Positions 52,644 through 60,331 of a stretch of DNA of 60,331 nt are shown here, in pieces. Position 1 is the first letter of the stretch; every line of letters starts with the position of its first letter. The position numbers and the translations under genes were made by a program. The DNA is from Clostridium sp. E02 (GTDB lineage Bacteria; Bacillota; Clostridia; Lachnospirales; Lachnospiraceae). The notes beneath the pieces are model-generated. The model was not told the origin of the DNA. It did not search any database and saw only the letters and a list, made by a program, of their open reading frames with translations. The stretch is from assembly GCF_003833015.1 (NCBI RefSeq), contig NZ_RJLQ01000026.1, positions 1 to 60,331 on the forward strand, given 5' to 3'.

Positions 52644-54785
52644 TTATTCCTCTATAGAGTCTTTTGCCGGTATAAAGTCAATGGTACGAAGCAGTTTGTC
52701 CGTCCCTGACACAATCACTTTAATTGGCTGGCCTAGCTTATAAGTTTTTTTCGACATTTCACCGACTAATTCATAATGTTCTTCATCAAAGGAATAATAA
52801 TCATCTTGAAGATCGCTGACACGAATCAACCCTTCCACCGTATTGGGAAGCTCTACATACAGCCCCCAGTTGGTTACTCCGGAAATAACACCCTCAAATT
52901 CACTTCCAATAAATCCGCTCATATATTCACATTTTTTTAATTTAATGGTCTCTCGCTCCGCCTCATCCGCTCTCCGTTCCGTTGCCGATGACTGAACCGA
53001 AACTTGCATCAAAATCTTATCGTAATGACTGATTCTTTTATCATTCAGACCAGACCGTAGGTTTTCCTTAATGATCCGATGGATCTGGAGATCTGGGTAA
53101 CGGCGGATTGGAGAGGTAAAATGGGAATAGTACTTGGCAGCCAGACCAAAATGCCCTGTATTTTCAACTGTATATTTTGCCCGTTTCATGGATCGGAGTG
53201 CCAGACGGCTGATTAATGCCTCTTCCGGTTTATCCTCCACACTAACAAGTAGCTTTTGAACTTCCTTGGGATAAACTTCTCCATGATGAAATCGAATGGA
53301 ATATCCAAAATTATTAATTAACATCGCTAGACTTTTCATCTTTTCTGGGTCCGGATTGTCATGGGTTCGATAAAGAAAGGGGATTTCCTGCCAGAAATAA
53401 TCCTCAGCCACTGTTTCATTGGCTAGTAACATAAAATCTTCTATAATCTTAGTGGCAGCATTTCGATCATAAGGCTTGATTTCCAGAGGTTTTCCCCGTT
53501 CATCAAGAATCACTTTTGTTTCTGGGAAATCAAAATCAATGGATCCTCGAATTTTTCTCTTTTCCCTAAGAATATCCGCAAGTTCTTTCATCTGATCAAA
53601 CATTAAGACTAATTCTTCATATTCTTTCATCACGGATTCGTCCCGATCTGTTACGATTGCATTCACTGCGGTGTAAGTCATTCTACGATTTACATTGATT
53701 ACAGTTTCCGCTATCCTGTGCCCCTGAACCGAACCGGTTTCATCAATATCCATGATACAGCTCAGTGCAAGACGGTCTTCTCCTTGATTTAACGAGCAGA
53801 TCCCATTTGATAGTTTATGAGGAAGCATGGGAATTACCCGATCCACCAGATAAACACTGGTTCCTCTCTTTAACGCTTCCTCATCTAAAGGACTATGCTC
53901 TGTCACGTAATTTGTTACATCTGCAATATGAACTCCCAATGTGTAAATTCCATCTTTTTTAGTAATGGTAATGGCATCATCAAGATCTTTGGCATCTTCT
54001 CCATCTATAGTGACAGTTAAGCTGTCCCTCAAATCCAAACGCCCGTTGATATCTTTTCCTGTTACAGTATCCGGCATCTCAGACACCTGTTTCATCACCC
54101 CATCCGGAAACTCTTCCGGGAGACCATAGGCACGTACAATTGATAAAATGTCCGTGCCAGGATCATTTACATGTCCTATGATTTCTGTGATTGCTCCTTC
54201 TGGTTTTTTATCTGCTCCACCAAAATCGGTTACCTTCACCACTACCTTATGGCCCGTAACCGCTCCCATATCTTTGCCCTGTGGTACAAAAACATCTTTT
54301 GATATCTTTTGATTATCTGGAATAACAAATCCAAAATTTTTATTTTTCTGATAAAAGCCAATTATATGTTCATTGGCATGCTGAATTATTTTTTGTACTT
54401 GCCCTTCCTGCCTTTTCCCTTTTGATTGCGCCGCATCTACAGAGATAAGAACCATATCTCCGTGCAATGCACCTTTTGTCTTATCTTCCGGGATAAAAAC
54501 ATCCTGATCCATGCCTTCCACCGCAACAAAACCAAAACCTTTGGGATGTCCAAAAAACGAGCCTGCTATGGACCCCAAATCAGGTTTTCCATATTTGCCC
54601 TTCTGTGTAATCCCTATCTTTCCTTCTGCCAAAAGCGAATCCAGTACTTCTTTTAATTCCTCTCTCTCACTTTTTGGAATATTAAAAAGAATCGCCAGCT
54701 CCTTTAATTTCATGGGAACATAAGTCGGATCGCCGAACAGTTCCAGGAACATAACTTTTCGCTGTTTTAATTGTTCTTGTGTCAT
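52644..54785 (-). CDS. rnr: Ribonuclease R
   Basis: A 713-residue 3'-5' exoribonuclease. The N-terminal winged helix is followed by two cold-shock domains (about 65-220: GFGFVAVEGMDQDVFIP and NFGFVIPDNQ). The RNB catalytic domain (about 250-570) has TIDGEDAKDLDDAI near 256, whose aspartates bind magnesium, and HIADVTNYV. A C-terminal S1 domain is at about 625-705. It degrades structured and rescued mRNAs and works with SmpB-tmRNA. AGAGGAAAACG precedes the ATG. Confidence 0.96.
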   Translation of the reverse strand: MTQEQLKQRKVMFLELFGDPTYVPMKLKELAILFNIPKSEREELKEVLDSLLAEGKIGITQKGKYGKPDLGSIAGSFFGHPKGFGFVAVEGMDQDVFIPEDKTKGALHGDMVLISVDAAQSKGKRQEGQVQKIIQHANEHIIGFYQKNKNFGFVIPDNQKISKDVFVPQGKDMGAVTGHKVVVKVTDFGGADKKPEGAITEIIGHVNDPGTDILSIVRAYGLPEEFPDGVMKQVSEMPDTVTGKDINGRLDLRDSLTVTIDGEDAKDLDDAITITKKDGIYTLGVHIADVTNYVTEHSPLDEEALKRGTSVYLVDRVIPMLPHKLSNGICSLNQGEDRLALSCIMDIDETGSVQGHRIAETVINVNRRMTYTAVNAIVTDRDESVMKEYEELVLMFDQMKELADILREKRKIRGSIDFDFPETKVILDERGKPLEIKPYDRNAATKIIEDFMLLANETVAEDYFWQEIPFLYRTHDNPDPEKMKSLAMLINNFGYSIRFHHGEVYPKEVQKLLVSVEDKPEEALISRLALRSMKRAKYTVENTGHFGLAAKYYSHFTSPIRRYPDLQIHRIIKENLRSGLNDKRISHYDKILMQVSVQSSATERRADEAERETIKLKKCEYMSGFIGSEFEGVISGVTNWGLYVELPNTVEGLIRVSDLQDDYYSFDEEHYELVGEMSKKTYKLGQPIKVIVSGTDKLLRTIDFIPAKDSIEE

Positions 54786-54893
54786 CGTTTTCCTCTCTTA
54801 ACTTTTTCTATTTTTCTTTCAATTTATTCATAGGTATCTTTGTTTCTATTATCTGCATTTTACAGTACTGTATTACAATATTTTTAAAAATTG

Positions 54894-54932
54894 AAAAAAC
54901 ACCCTTGTTCCGATTCCACAAGAGTGTTTTTT
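54894..54932 (-). terminator. Terminator of secG
   Basis: AAAAAACACTCTTGT/ACAAGGGTGTTTTTT is a 15-pair stem with T-runs on both strands. It lies immediately after the secG stop codon. Confidence 0.85.
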
Positions 54933-54934
54933 CG

Positions 54935-55168
54935 TTACAGTATATTCAGATTCAATACCAACGCTAGAACAAAAAACAGGATAGCTCCGTACTTTGTAAA
55001 TCTCTCCAGTTTTCCTTCCATGGAACGCCCTTTATTCTTGCCCCAGTAAGTATCTGCCATACCACCGATTGCACCAAGTCCCTGACTCTTTCCTTCTTGC
55101 AAAAGAATAATCGCTGATAAAGCAATGCATATAATAACAAATATGATTGATAATATAATCCTGATCAT
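54935..55168 (-). CDS. secG: Protein translocase subunit SecG
   Basis: A 77-residue membrane protein with two helices (about 3-24 and 55-75). The conserved cytosolic loop LLQEGKSQGLGAIGGMADTYWGKNKG is typical of SecG. It is an accessory component of the SecYEG channel. ATAGGAGGTGGAAAC precedes the chosen ATG (MIRIIL). It lies upstream of rnr, a frequent Firmicute arrangement. Confidence 0.93.
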   Translation of the reverse strand: MIRIILSIIFVIICIALSAIILLQEGKSQGLGAIGGMADTYWGKNKGRSMEGKLERFTKYGAILFFVLALVLNLNIL

Positions 55169-55243
55169 GTTTCCACCTCCTATAGTCAAACAACACTTAT
55201 CATATCATGTTTTTCACTAAAATACAATGTTTTTTTCCATTTT

Positions 55244-56254
55244 CTACTTAACCTGATTGAAATGTTCCTCAATTCGAATCAGTTGATTGTATTTTGCGGT
55301 ACATTCCCCTCTGCACGGAGCACCACCTCTGATATAATCCGCTCCTGATGCAGCTGCAATATCACTTAGGAACGTTTCTTCTGTTGCCGCAATCCCATTT
55401 GAAAAGATCACTTTACAACCTGATTTTTTCGCTTTCCGGACCATTTCTAGTGCATTAGAAACCGTTTCAGCACGCTCTAACTCAATCACCATAGCTTTGG
55501 ATGTGCCAAATTCTTTTGAAAAAAGATACATCCCATCTGCATATAGTTTCTCTGCATCTACATATAGTTCCTCTGCATCTGCATCAATGGCAATCCTTGC
55601 ATCCACCCCTAGCTTATAACCCGTCAATGAAAAAGCATCTATGGTGCAGTGAAGTACTTCCTTTATATTTTTCATGTCCGTTGTAAAGCCGCCGTTTCTT
55701 CCAACAGCCGTTTCATATCCATGTAGCGTAAGCAAACGTTTTAATGTTTGATAAATTTCCGTTCCCATTAATAACCCCTGGGAAAAGCTTTTATTGTTTT
55801 CTGGAACGACTAATATCTCACAAAATCCAATTCCTTTTTCTATGTTTTCTCCACACAACAAACTCATCATAGGGACTGGCATCACGGGTGTTGAGGTTCC
55901 TCCTAGATAACGATAAAGCGGGAGAAAAAGTCCGGCTCCTGCTGCTCTGGCAATTGCCATAGAAAGTGCCGAAATCCCAAAATCACCAGTCGGATCGTTT
56001 AATATCTTTTTGGCTTTTATAAGCATTCTATCCACGGCATTTTGATCCGCAGCATCCTCTAGTAAAACAGCTTCTGAATACCAGTTATTAATTAATTCAG
56101 CTGATTTTTCCGGCTGTTTTGCTCCCCATAACGAAACCGAAGCTCTTCCATGGGCTCCATTTTCCAAAATCACTTCCGCTTCTACCGCCAGATTGGCACA
56201 GGAATCATAAACCAACCGCCCATACACTTCTATAATATCAAGATCTCCTAACAT
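55244..56254 (-). CDS. Degenerate enolase-like protein
   Basis: A 336-residue enolase paralogue; real enolase is about 430. Recognisable enolase pieces are NLAVEAEVILENGAHG near 21, LPLYRYLGG near 111, ETAVGRNGGF near 181, GVDARIAIDADAEELY near 216, and the C-terminal APCRGECTAKYNQLIRIEE. Key active-site elements are changed or absent. The SGASTG lid loop is replaced by SLWGAK, and the catalytic Glu of VGDEGG is Asn187. About 80 residues are missing, including the IEDG and GDD metal-ligand region. SHRSGETED has become SNGIAATEE, losing the His/Arg pair. It should be catalytically inactive. GGGAGG precedes the ATG and the frame is intact, so a moonlighting or regulatory role is possible. Confidence 0.75.
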   Translation of the reverse strand: MLGDLDIIEVYGRLVYDSCANLAVEAEVILENGAHGRASVSLWGAKQPEKSAELINNWYSEAVLLEDAADQNAVDRMLIKAKKILNDPTGDFGISALSMAIARAAGAGLFLPLYRYLGGTSTPVMPVPMMSLLCGENIEKGIGFCEILVVPENNKSFSQGLLMGTEIYQTLKRLLTLHGYETAVGRNGGFTTDMKNIKEVLHCTIDAFSLTGYKLGVDARIAIDADAEELYVDAEKLYADGMYLFSKEFGTSKAMVIELERAETVSNALEMVRKAKKSGCKVIFSNGIAATEETFLSDIAAASGADYIRGGAPCRGECTAKYNQLIRIEEHFNQVK

Positions 56255-56323
56255 TAAAAAGCCTCCCTTGTTACATTATCTTATAAAAGGATTGACGAGA
56301 ATGTTACGTTCCATTCAGAATTT

Positions 56324-56362
56324 CAAAAAAAGATGCCAGGAGTCCATTTCACTCCTGACATC
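56324..56362 (-). terminator. Terminator of pheST
   Basis: Minus-strand GATGTCAGGAGT/ACTCCTGGCATC is an almost perfect 12-pair stem followed by TTTTTTTG. Confidence 0.85.
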
Positions 56363-56385
56363 AAATACACGATATAAAATACTAG

Positions 56386-58806
56386 TTATGCTCTCAATTC
56401 AATGTCTAGACCCTGCAGCCCATTGAGAATCTTATTCATAACTGTAACAATTTCCTGTTCTTCCAATGTATGATCAGCCGACCGGAAGCTTATAGTATAA
56501 GCAACTGATTTAAATCCCTTTTTGATTTGTGAGCCTTCGTAAAGATCAAACAACTGGTAATCTTCTAAAATCTTTCCACCACGTTGCTCAATGATTTCTT
56601 CGATCTGGCCAACTAGGATCTCCTTGGGTACTACCATGCTTATATCCCTTGTTACCGCCGGATACTTGGCAATTTCCGTATATTTGCGGTCAAACCCGGT
56701 ATAAGGAATTACAGACGGCATATCAATTACGGCAATATAGGCACGTTCCCCTATTTTATATTGATCCGCCACATCCGGATGAACCTCACCCAAATATCCT
56801 ACCGTAGTTCCTTCATAAATGATATTGGACTGTCTTCCTGGATGAAGAAACGGTTTTCCCCCATTGGGATCATAATGATGTTTCTTTCGCATTCCGGCTT
56901 TTTCAAAAAATTCTTCAACAACTCCCTTCATGTCAAAGAAATCTCCATCCCCATAAAATCCTAGAGTAAATTGCATTCTTTCATCTGGAAGTTCAGTCAT
57001 CGGAAGCGCCTTGGGAAGATAAATGTTTGCGAGTTCATAAAGGCGTACATTCTTATTCCTCCGGTTGTAGTTCGTAGATAAGGAATTTAACATCCCGTGA
57101 AGGGGTAATGTCCTCATAATACTGAAATCTTCCCCAAGCGGATTCAAAATATTGACTGTCTTACGAAGAGGGCTGTCAGCTGGAATTAACAGTCGGTCAA
57201 ATACTTTGGGGCTTTCAAAGGAATAGGTCATTCCTTGCGAAAATCCACAGAATTCTGCTACTTCTCCAGCCAGTTCCTCAATTCTTAATTTATAAGATAT
57301 TTTACCCGTAGTCGCTTCCCCAGTTGGAAGTGTAACTGGAATCTTATCATATCCAAAGAATCTGGCAACTTCTTCTGCCATATCTGCCATACAGGCCAAA
57401 TCTTGTCGGAATGTGGGGATTACCACCTCTTTTTTCTCTGGATCATAGCTTAAATCCAGCTTTTTATAATATTCAAGCATAGTCTCTGGTTGAATGTTTG
57501 TTCCCAGCAGACGATTCATTTTCTCTGGTTCAAACGGGATCCTCTTTGCTTCTCTTTTTTCTGGATAAACATCAATCATACCACCTACAACTTCTCCTGC
57601 TCCTAATTCTTCAATTAGCTGACAGGCACGATTAATGGCATCTTCCGCATTATTTGGGTCCAGACCCTTTTCAAATTTACCAGAAGCATCGGTTCTTAAC
57701 CCCACTTTTTTCGATGAAAGGCGGATGTTTGTTCCATCAAAACAAGCACTCTCAAATACCATGGTTTTTATCTCATCGGTAATTTTAGAATTTTCGCCCC
57801 CCATAATTCCAGCAATACCAATTGATTTTTCTCCGTCTTTGATCATTAAAATGCTATGATTTAAGTTGCGATTCTGACCATCTAAAGTTTGAAATGTTTC
57901 CCCATCTTTTGCGCATTCTACGATAATTTCATGATTGGAAAGCTGATCATAATCAAATGCATGCATCGGCTGCCCATATTCTTCCATTACATAATTGGTG
58001 ATATCTACGATGTTGTTGATGGGGCGAATTCCACATGCTGCCAGACGCCGTTGCATCCAAGCAGGGGAAGGTGCCAGCTTGATATTCTTTACCATTCTTG
58101 CACAGTAACGAGGGCAAAGCTGACCGTCGTTTACTGTGACTTTTAAATAATCGTGAACATCTTCCTTATTCCCCACCGGTGTTACAACTGGTGGGTGAAA
58201 AGACTTGTGAAACGTTGCCGCTGCTTCTCTGGCAATGCCAAGTACACTGTAGCAGTCCACTCGATTTGAAGTAATTTCATACTCAAATACAGAATCATGT
58301 AATCCCAAGAGTGCAACGGCATCTTCTCCAGGTTTTGCATCCGTTTTTAGAATGTATATTCCACTTTCCGGTGCATCGGGATACAGCTCACTGGTAAATC
58401 CCAATTCCTCTATGGAACACATCATACCGCAGGATTCAATCCCTCTTAACTTTCCCTTTTTGATTTTTACTCCATCTTTAGGAAGAGGACCTCCATCGTG
58501 ACCTCCTGCTACCATTCCACCAGCTAACACGACTGGAACGTTATCTCCTTCCTTTACATTGGAAGCTCCTGTTACGATCTGTACTGTCTCTTCTCCAACA
58601 TTAACCTGACACACAATTAATTTGTCCGCATCTGGATGACGTTCAATTGACAGGATGTTCCCAACCACGATCTTTTTTAAATTCTTATCCAGGCATTCAT
58701 ATCCTTCTACCTTTGTTCCGGTCAGCGTCATCGCATCTGTATACTCCTGAGGTTCTACGTGAAAATCAGGAATGTATGCTTTAATCCATGATAATGGTGT
58801 ATTCAT
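56386..58806 (-). CDS. pheT: Phenylalanine-tRNA ligase beta subunit
   Basis: An 806-residue PheT of full length. The N-terminal tRNA-binding (EMAP-like) domain is at about 40-150. B3/B4 editing domain motifs (YEITSNRVDCYSVLG) are near 175. The B5 domain (about 405-475), the catalytic-fold domain (about 480-680) and the C-terminal anticodon-binding FDX-ACB domain (about 712-805) follow. It charges tRNA(Phe) as an alpha2-beta2 complex with PheS. AAAGGGAGAGAAAT precedes the ATG. It lies 22 bases after pheS under T-box control. Confidence 0.97.
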   Translation of the reverse strand: MNTPLSWIKAYIPDFHVEPQEYTDAMTLTGTKVEGYECLDKNLKKIVVGNILSIERHPDADKLIVCQVNVGEETVQIVTGASNVKEGDNVPVVLAGGMVAGGHDGGPLPKDGVKIKKGKLRGIESCGMMCSIEELGFTSELYPDAPESGIYILKTDAKPGEDAVALLGLHDSVFEYEITSNRVDCYSVLGIAREAAATFHKSFHPPVVTPVGNKEDVHDYLKVTVNDGQLCPRYCARMVKNIKLAPSPAWMQRRLAACGIRPINNIVDITNYVMEEYGQPMHAFDYDQLSNHEIIVECAKDGETFQTLDGQNRNLNHSILMIKDGEKSIGIAGIMGGENSKITDEIKTMVFESACFDGTNIRLSSKKVGLRTDASGKFEKGLDPNNAEDAINRACQLIEELGAGEVVGGMIDVYPEKREAKRIPFEPEKMNRLLGTNIQPETMLEYYKKLDLSYDPEKKEVVIPTFRQDLACMADMAEEVARFFGYDKIPVTLPTGEATTGKISYKLRIEELAGEVAEFCGFSQGMTYSFESPKVFDRLLIPADSPLRKTVNILNPLGEDFSIMRTLPLHGMLNSLSTNYNRRNKNVRLYELANIYLPKALPMTELPDERMQFTLGFYGDGDFFDMKGVVEEFFEKAGMRKKHHYDPNGGKPFLHPGRQSNIIYEGTTVGYLGEVHPDVADQYKIGERAYIAVIDMPSVIPYTGFDRKYTEIAKYPAVTRDISMVVPKEILVGQIEEIIEQRGGKILEDYQLFDLYEGSQIKKGFKSVAYTISFRSADHTLEEQEIVTVMNKILNGLQGLDIELRA

Positions 58807-58828
58807 TGATTTCTCTCCCTTTCTGTTC

Positions 58829-59848
58829 CTAAAACTGCTTTAAGAATCTAATATCATTTTCGTATAATAATCTCATGTCATCAATTTCGTATTTTAATAA
58901 AGCAATTCTCTCAAGTCCTACTCCGAAAGCAAATCCGGAATATTGCTCCGAATCAATCCCACTCATTTCTAACACGTTTGGATGAACCATTCCGCATCCG
59001 AGAATTTCAATCCATCCAGAACCTTTACAGAATCGGCATCCTTCTCCTCCACATTTAAAGCAGGTAACATCCATTTCCGCACTGGGTTCTGTAAAAGGAA
59101 AATGATGAGGACGAAATTTAACTTTTGTCTCTGCACCAAACAATTCTTCTGCAAATTCCTGAAGCGTTCCTTTTAAATCGGCAAACGTAATGTTTTTATC
59201 AATCACAAGACCTTCAAACTGGTGAAAGGATGGGGAATGCGTCGCATCCACTTCATCAGAGCGAAACACCCGGCCAGGTGCTAGCATTCGAATGGGAAGT
59301 TTCCCTTCTTCCATGGAGCGGATCTGTACGGGAGAAGTCTGGCTTCTCAAAACAATATTCTCTGTAATATAAAACGTATCTTGCTCATCTCTTGCTGGAT
59401 GATTTTTCGGAATATTCAACTTCTCGAAATTATAGGAATCATATTCTACTTCAGGACCTTCCTTTACTTCATATCCCATGCCTACAAAAATACGTTCTAC
59501 TTCTTTTTGTGCAATGGTATTTGGATGGGTGTGGCCTAATTTATTTCTCTTTGCGGGCAAGGTGACATCAATGACTTCCTTTTTCATCTGTTCGTCTCTT
59601 GCCTTTTTTAATAAAATCGCCTTTGCTTCTTCTAATTTCCCCTCAATCAATCCTCTGGTATCGTTGACCATCTGACCAACTTTTGGCCTGTCTTCTGGTA
59701 ACACATCCTTCATACTTTTTAATACGCTGGTCAATTCTCCTTTTTTTCCAAGAAAGGAAACTTTAATATCGTTGAGCTTTTCCAATGCATCCGTAGCTTC
59801 TATCTGCTTCAATGCTTCATATTTGATTTTTTCTAATTGGTCTTTCAT
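58829..59848 (-). CDS. pheS: Phenylalanine-tRNA ligase alpha subunit
   Basis: A 339-residue class II synthetase subunit. The N-terminal coiled coil (about 1-85) contains FLGKKGELTSVLKSM. Catalytic motif 2 is VFRSDEVDATHSPSFHQFEGL near 200, and motif 3 is GFAFGVGLERIALLKY near 305. HHFPFTEPSAEMDV is near 253. Extra cysteines (CFKCGGEGCRFCKGSGW) form the small zinc-like insertion common in Firmicutes. GAAGGAGAGCAGG precedes the chosen ATG (MKDQLEK). A longer frame runs into the T-box terminator and was rejected. Confidence 0.97.
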   Translation of the reverse strand: MKDQLEKIKYEALKQIEATDALEKLNDIKVSFLGKKGELTSVLKSMKDVLPEDRPKVGQMVNDTRGLIEGKLEEAKAILLKKARDEQMKKEVIDVTLPAKRNKLGHTHPNTIAQKEVERIFVGMGYEVKEGPEVEYDSYNFEKLNIPKNHPARDEQDTFYITENIVLRSQTSPVQIRSMEEGKLPIRMLAPGRVFRSDEVDATHSPSFHQFEGLVIDKNITFADLKGTLQEFAEELFGAETKVKFRPHHFPFTEPSAEMDVTCFKCGGEGCRFCKGSGWIEILGCGMVHPNVLEMSGIDSEQYSGFAFGVGLERIALLKYEIDDMRLLYENDIRFLKQF

Positions 59849-59879
59849 CCTGCTCTCCTTCTTTTTATCACAATAAAAA

Positions 59880-60125
59880 CAAAAAACTCCATCCCAAAAA
59901 GGGACGAAGTTAAATTCGCGGTACCACCCTGATTCCTGTATCATAACAGGCACTCGGCATACGTAACGTGTACAAACGTCATGATCTAATGCCGGAAAAA
60001 TCCGGTTTCAATCATGCTGCTTCAGTGGGAAATTCAATTGCTTAACTGAACTTAAAAGGGCTTGCAGCCGATGGCCCCTTCTCTCTGGAAGAAATTAAGA
60101 ATCTACTAACACCTTCACGGCATTT
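59880..60125 (-). promoter_or_regulatory. T-box leader of pheST with terminator
   Basis: The minus-strand leader carries the T-box sequence AGGGTGGTACCGCG. It is followed by the terminator AACTTCGTCCC/GGGATGGAGTT with a T-run (59880-59911). Upstream, a stem I region of about 130 bases includes GGCCATCGGCTGCAAGCC and a GAATTTCCC loop that can supply a TTC (Phe) specifier. Uncharged tRNA(Phe) should pair with the T-box bulge and prevent termination. Specifier placement is by eye. Confidence 0.88.
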
Positions 60126-60331
60126 ATTATTATTATATTTAGTTATAATTTTAATCAGTGATCAAAGAAATGTCAAGGAATATTTTTATTTAATGCTTTT
60201 TCTATATGATTCATTTATGATAATGTCCTAGTGTATCACAAATGATTATGTCCCAATTAGTAGTTCATATATTATAATAGAACCTCATGACTTAGAAATG
60301 AGGTGGACACAATCAGAAAGGTATTACTAAC
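60126..60331. other. AT-rich region with short repeats, possible edge of a mobile element
   Basis: Beyond the T-box no gene is visible. Two near-identical 12-mers, ATGATAATGTCC (60217) and ATGATTATGTCC (60242), lie 25 bases apart. They are followed by TATAAT and a palindrome CCTCAT-N9-ATGAGG (60283-60303). Repeated subterminal motifs of this type occur at insertion-sequence ends, but the window stops before any transposase. Confidence 0.3.

Overview
The window looks like a chromosome segment of a spore-forming, low-G+C Firmicute, most likely a member of the Lachnospiraceae (Clostridia). Supporting signs are strong AGGAGG-type ribosome binding sites, occasional TTG/GTG starts, sporulation genes (sigK, spoIID-like, sleB-like, ytaF-like, Csp-like subtilase), the order dgt-dnaG-rpoD-trmK-nif3, and AT-rich intergenic DNA. 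No rRNA, tRNA or CRISPR array was seen. Taxonomy is inferred from gene content only.

Layout. 1-130: probable end of an IS200/IS605-like element. 131-1631: two small membrane proteins and a YtaF-like protein. 1791-5096: a sigK gene split by a very small (about 2.7 kb) skin element. The element carries a large serine recombinase, a divergent 60-codon ORF behind a mother-cell-type promoter, and a cytochrome b5-fold protein. 5265-7303: two purine genes (stand-alone AICAR transformylase and PurO-type IMP cyclohydrolase) behind a ZTP riboswitch with an overlapping terminator. 7358-11244: a MacB-like ABC exporter operon with a large surface-anchored protein. 11464-12806: pyrBI. 12868-17513: citrate lyase alpha, a 5'-truncated citrate lyase beta and an aconitase-family hydratase, with a divergent LysR regulator. 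18630-21939: a second LysR regulator, a DUF6282 protein and an SLC13/MatC-like permease. 22037-22388: RNase P RNA. 22428-29689: a nucleoside kinase and the nif3-trmK-rpoD-dnaG-dgt macromolecular synthesis cluster.

29779-35950: AraC regulator, subtilase, SpoIID-like protein and AI-2E family exporter. 36050-36237: a 6S RNA with a good promoter. 36306-37373: an HPr-fold protein without the usual histidine, and a GNAT protein. 37540-41867: PEP carboxykinase, pectinesterase, YhcH-like protein and a SleB-like hydrolase. 42175-48155: YbaK-type deacylase, leuCD with a divergent LysR, a secreted calpain-like cysteine protease, ilvC and ilvN. 48295-49337: a CDF metal exporter under a NiCo riboswitch. 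49464-55168: metallophosphoesterase, a cytosolic ParB-like/BMP fusion, smpB, rnr and secG. 55244-56254: a degenerate enolase paralogue. 56386-60125: pheST with a T-box leader. The last 200 bases look like the edge of another mobile element.

The most noteworthy system is the miniature sigK intervening element. Its 12-bp ends contain the AATGA core, the recombinase stop codon lies inside one attachment site, and the rejoined sigK would encode a protein of about 210 residues lacking a pro-sequence. Control of late sporulation would then rest on excision. The small divergent ORF is a natural candidate for the excision directionality factor. Other unusual items are the catalytically degraded enolase, the cytosolic BMP fusion, the truncated citE and the calpain-like secreted protein.
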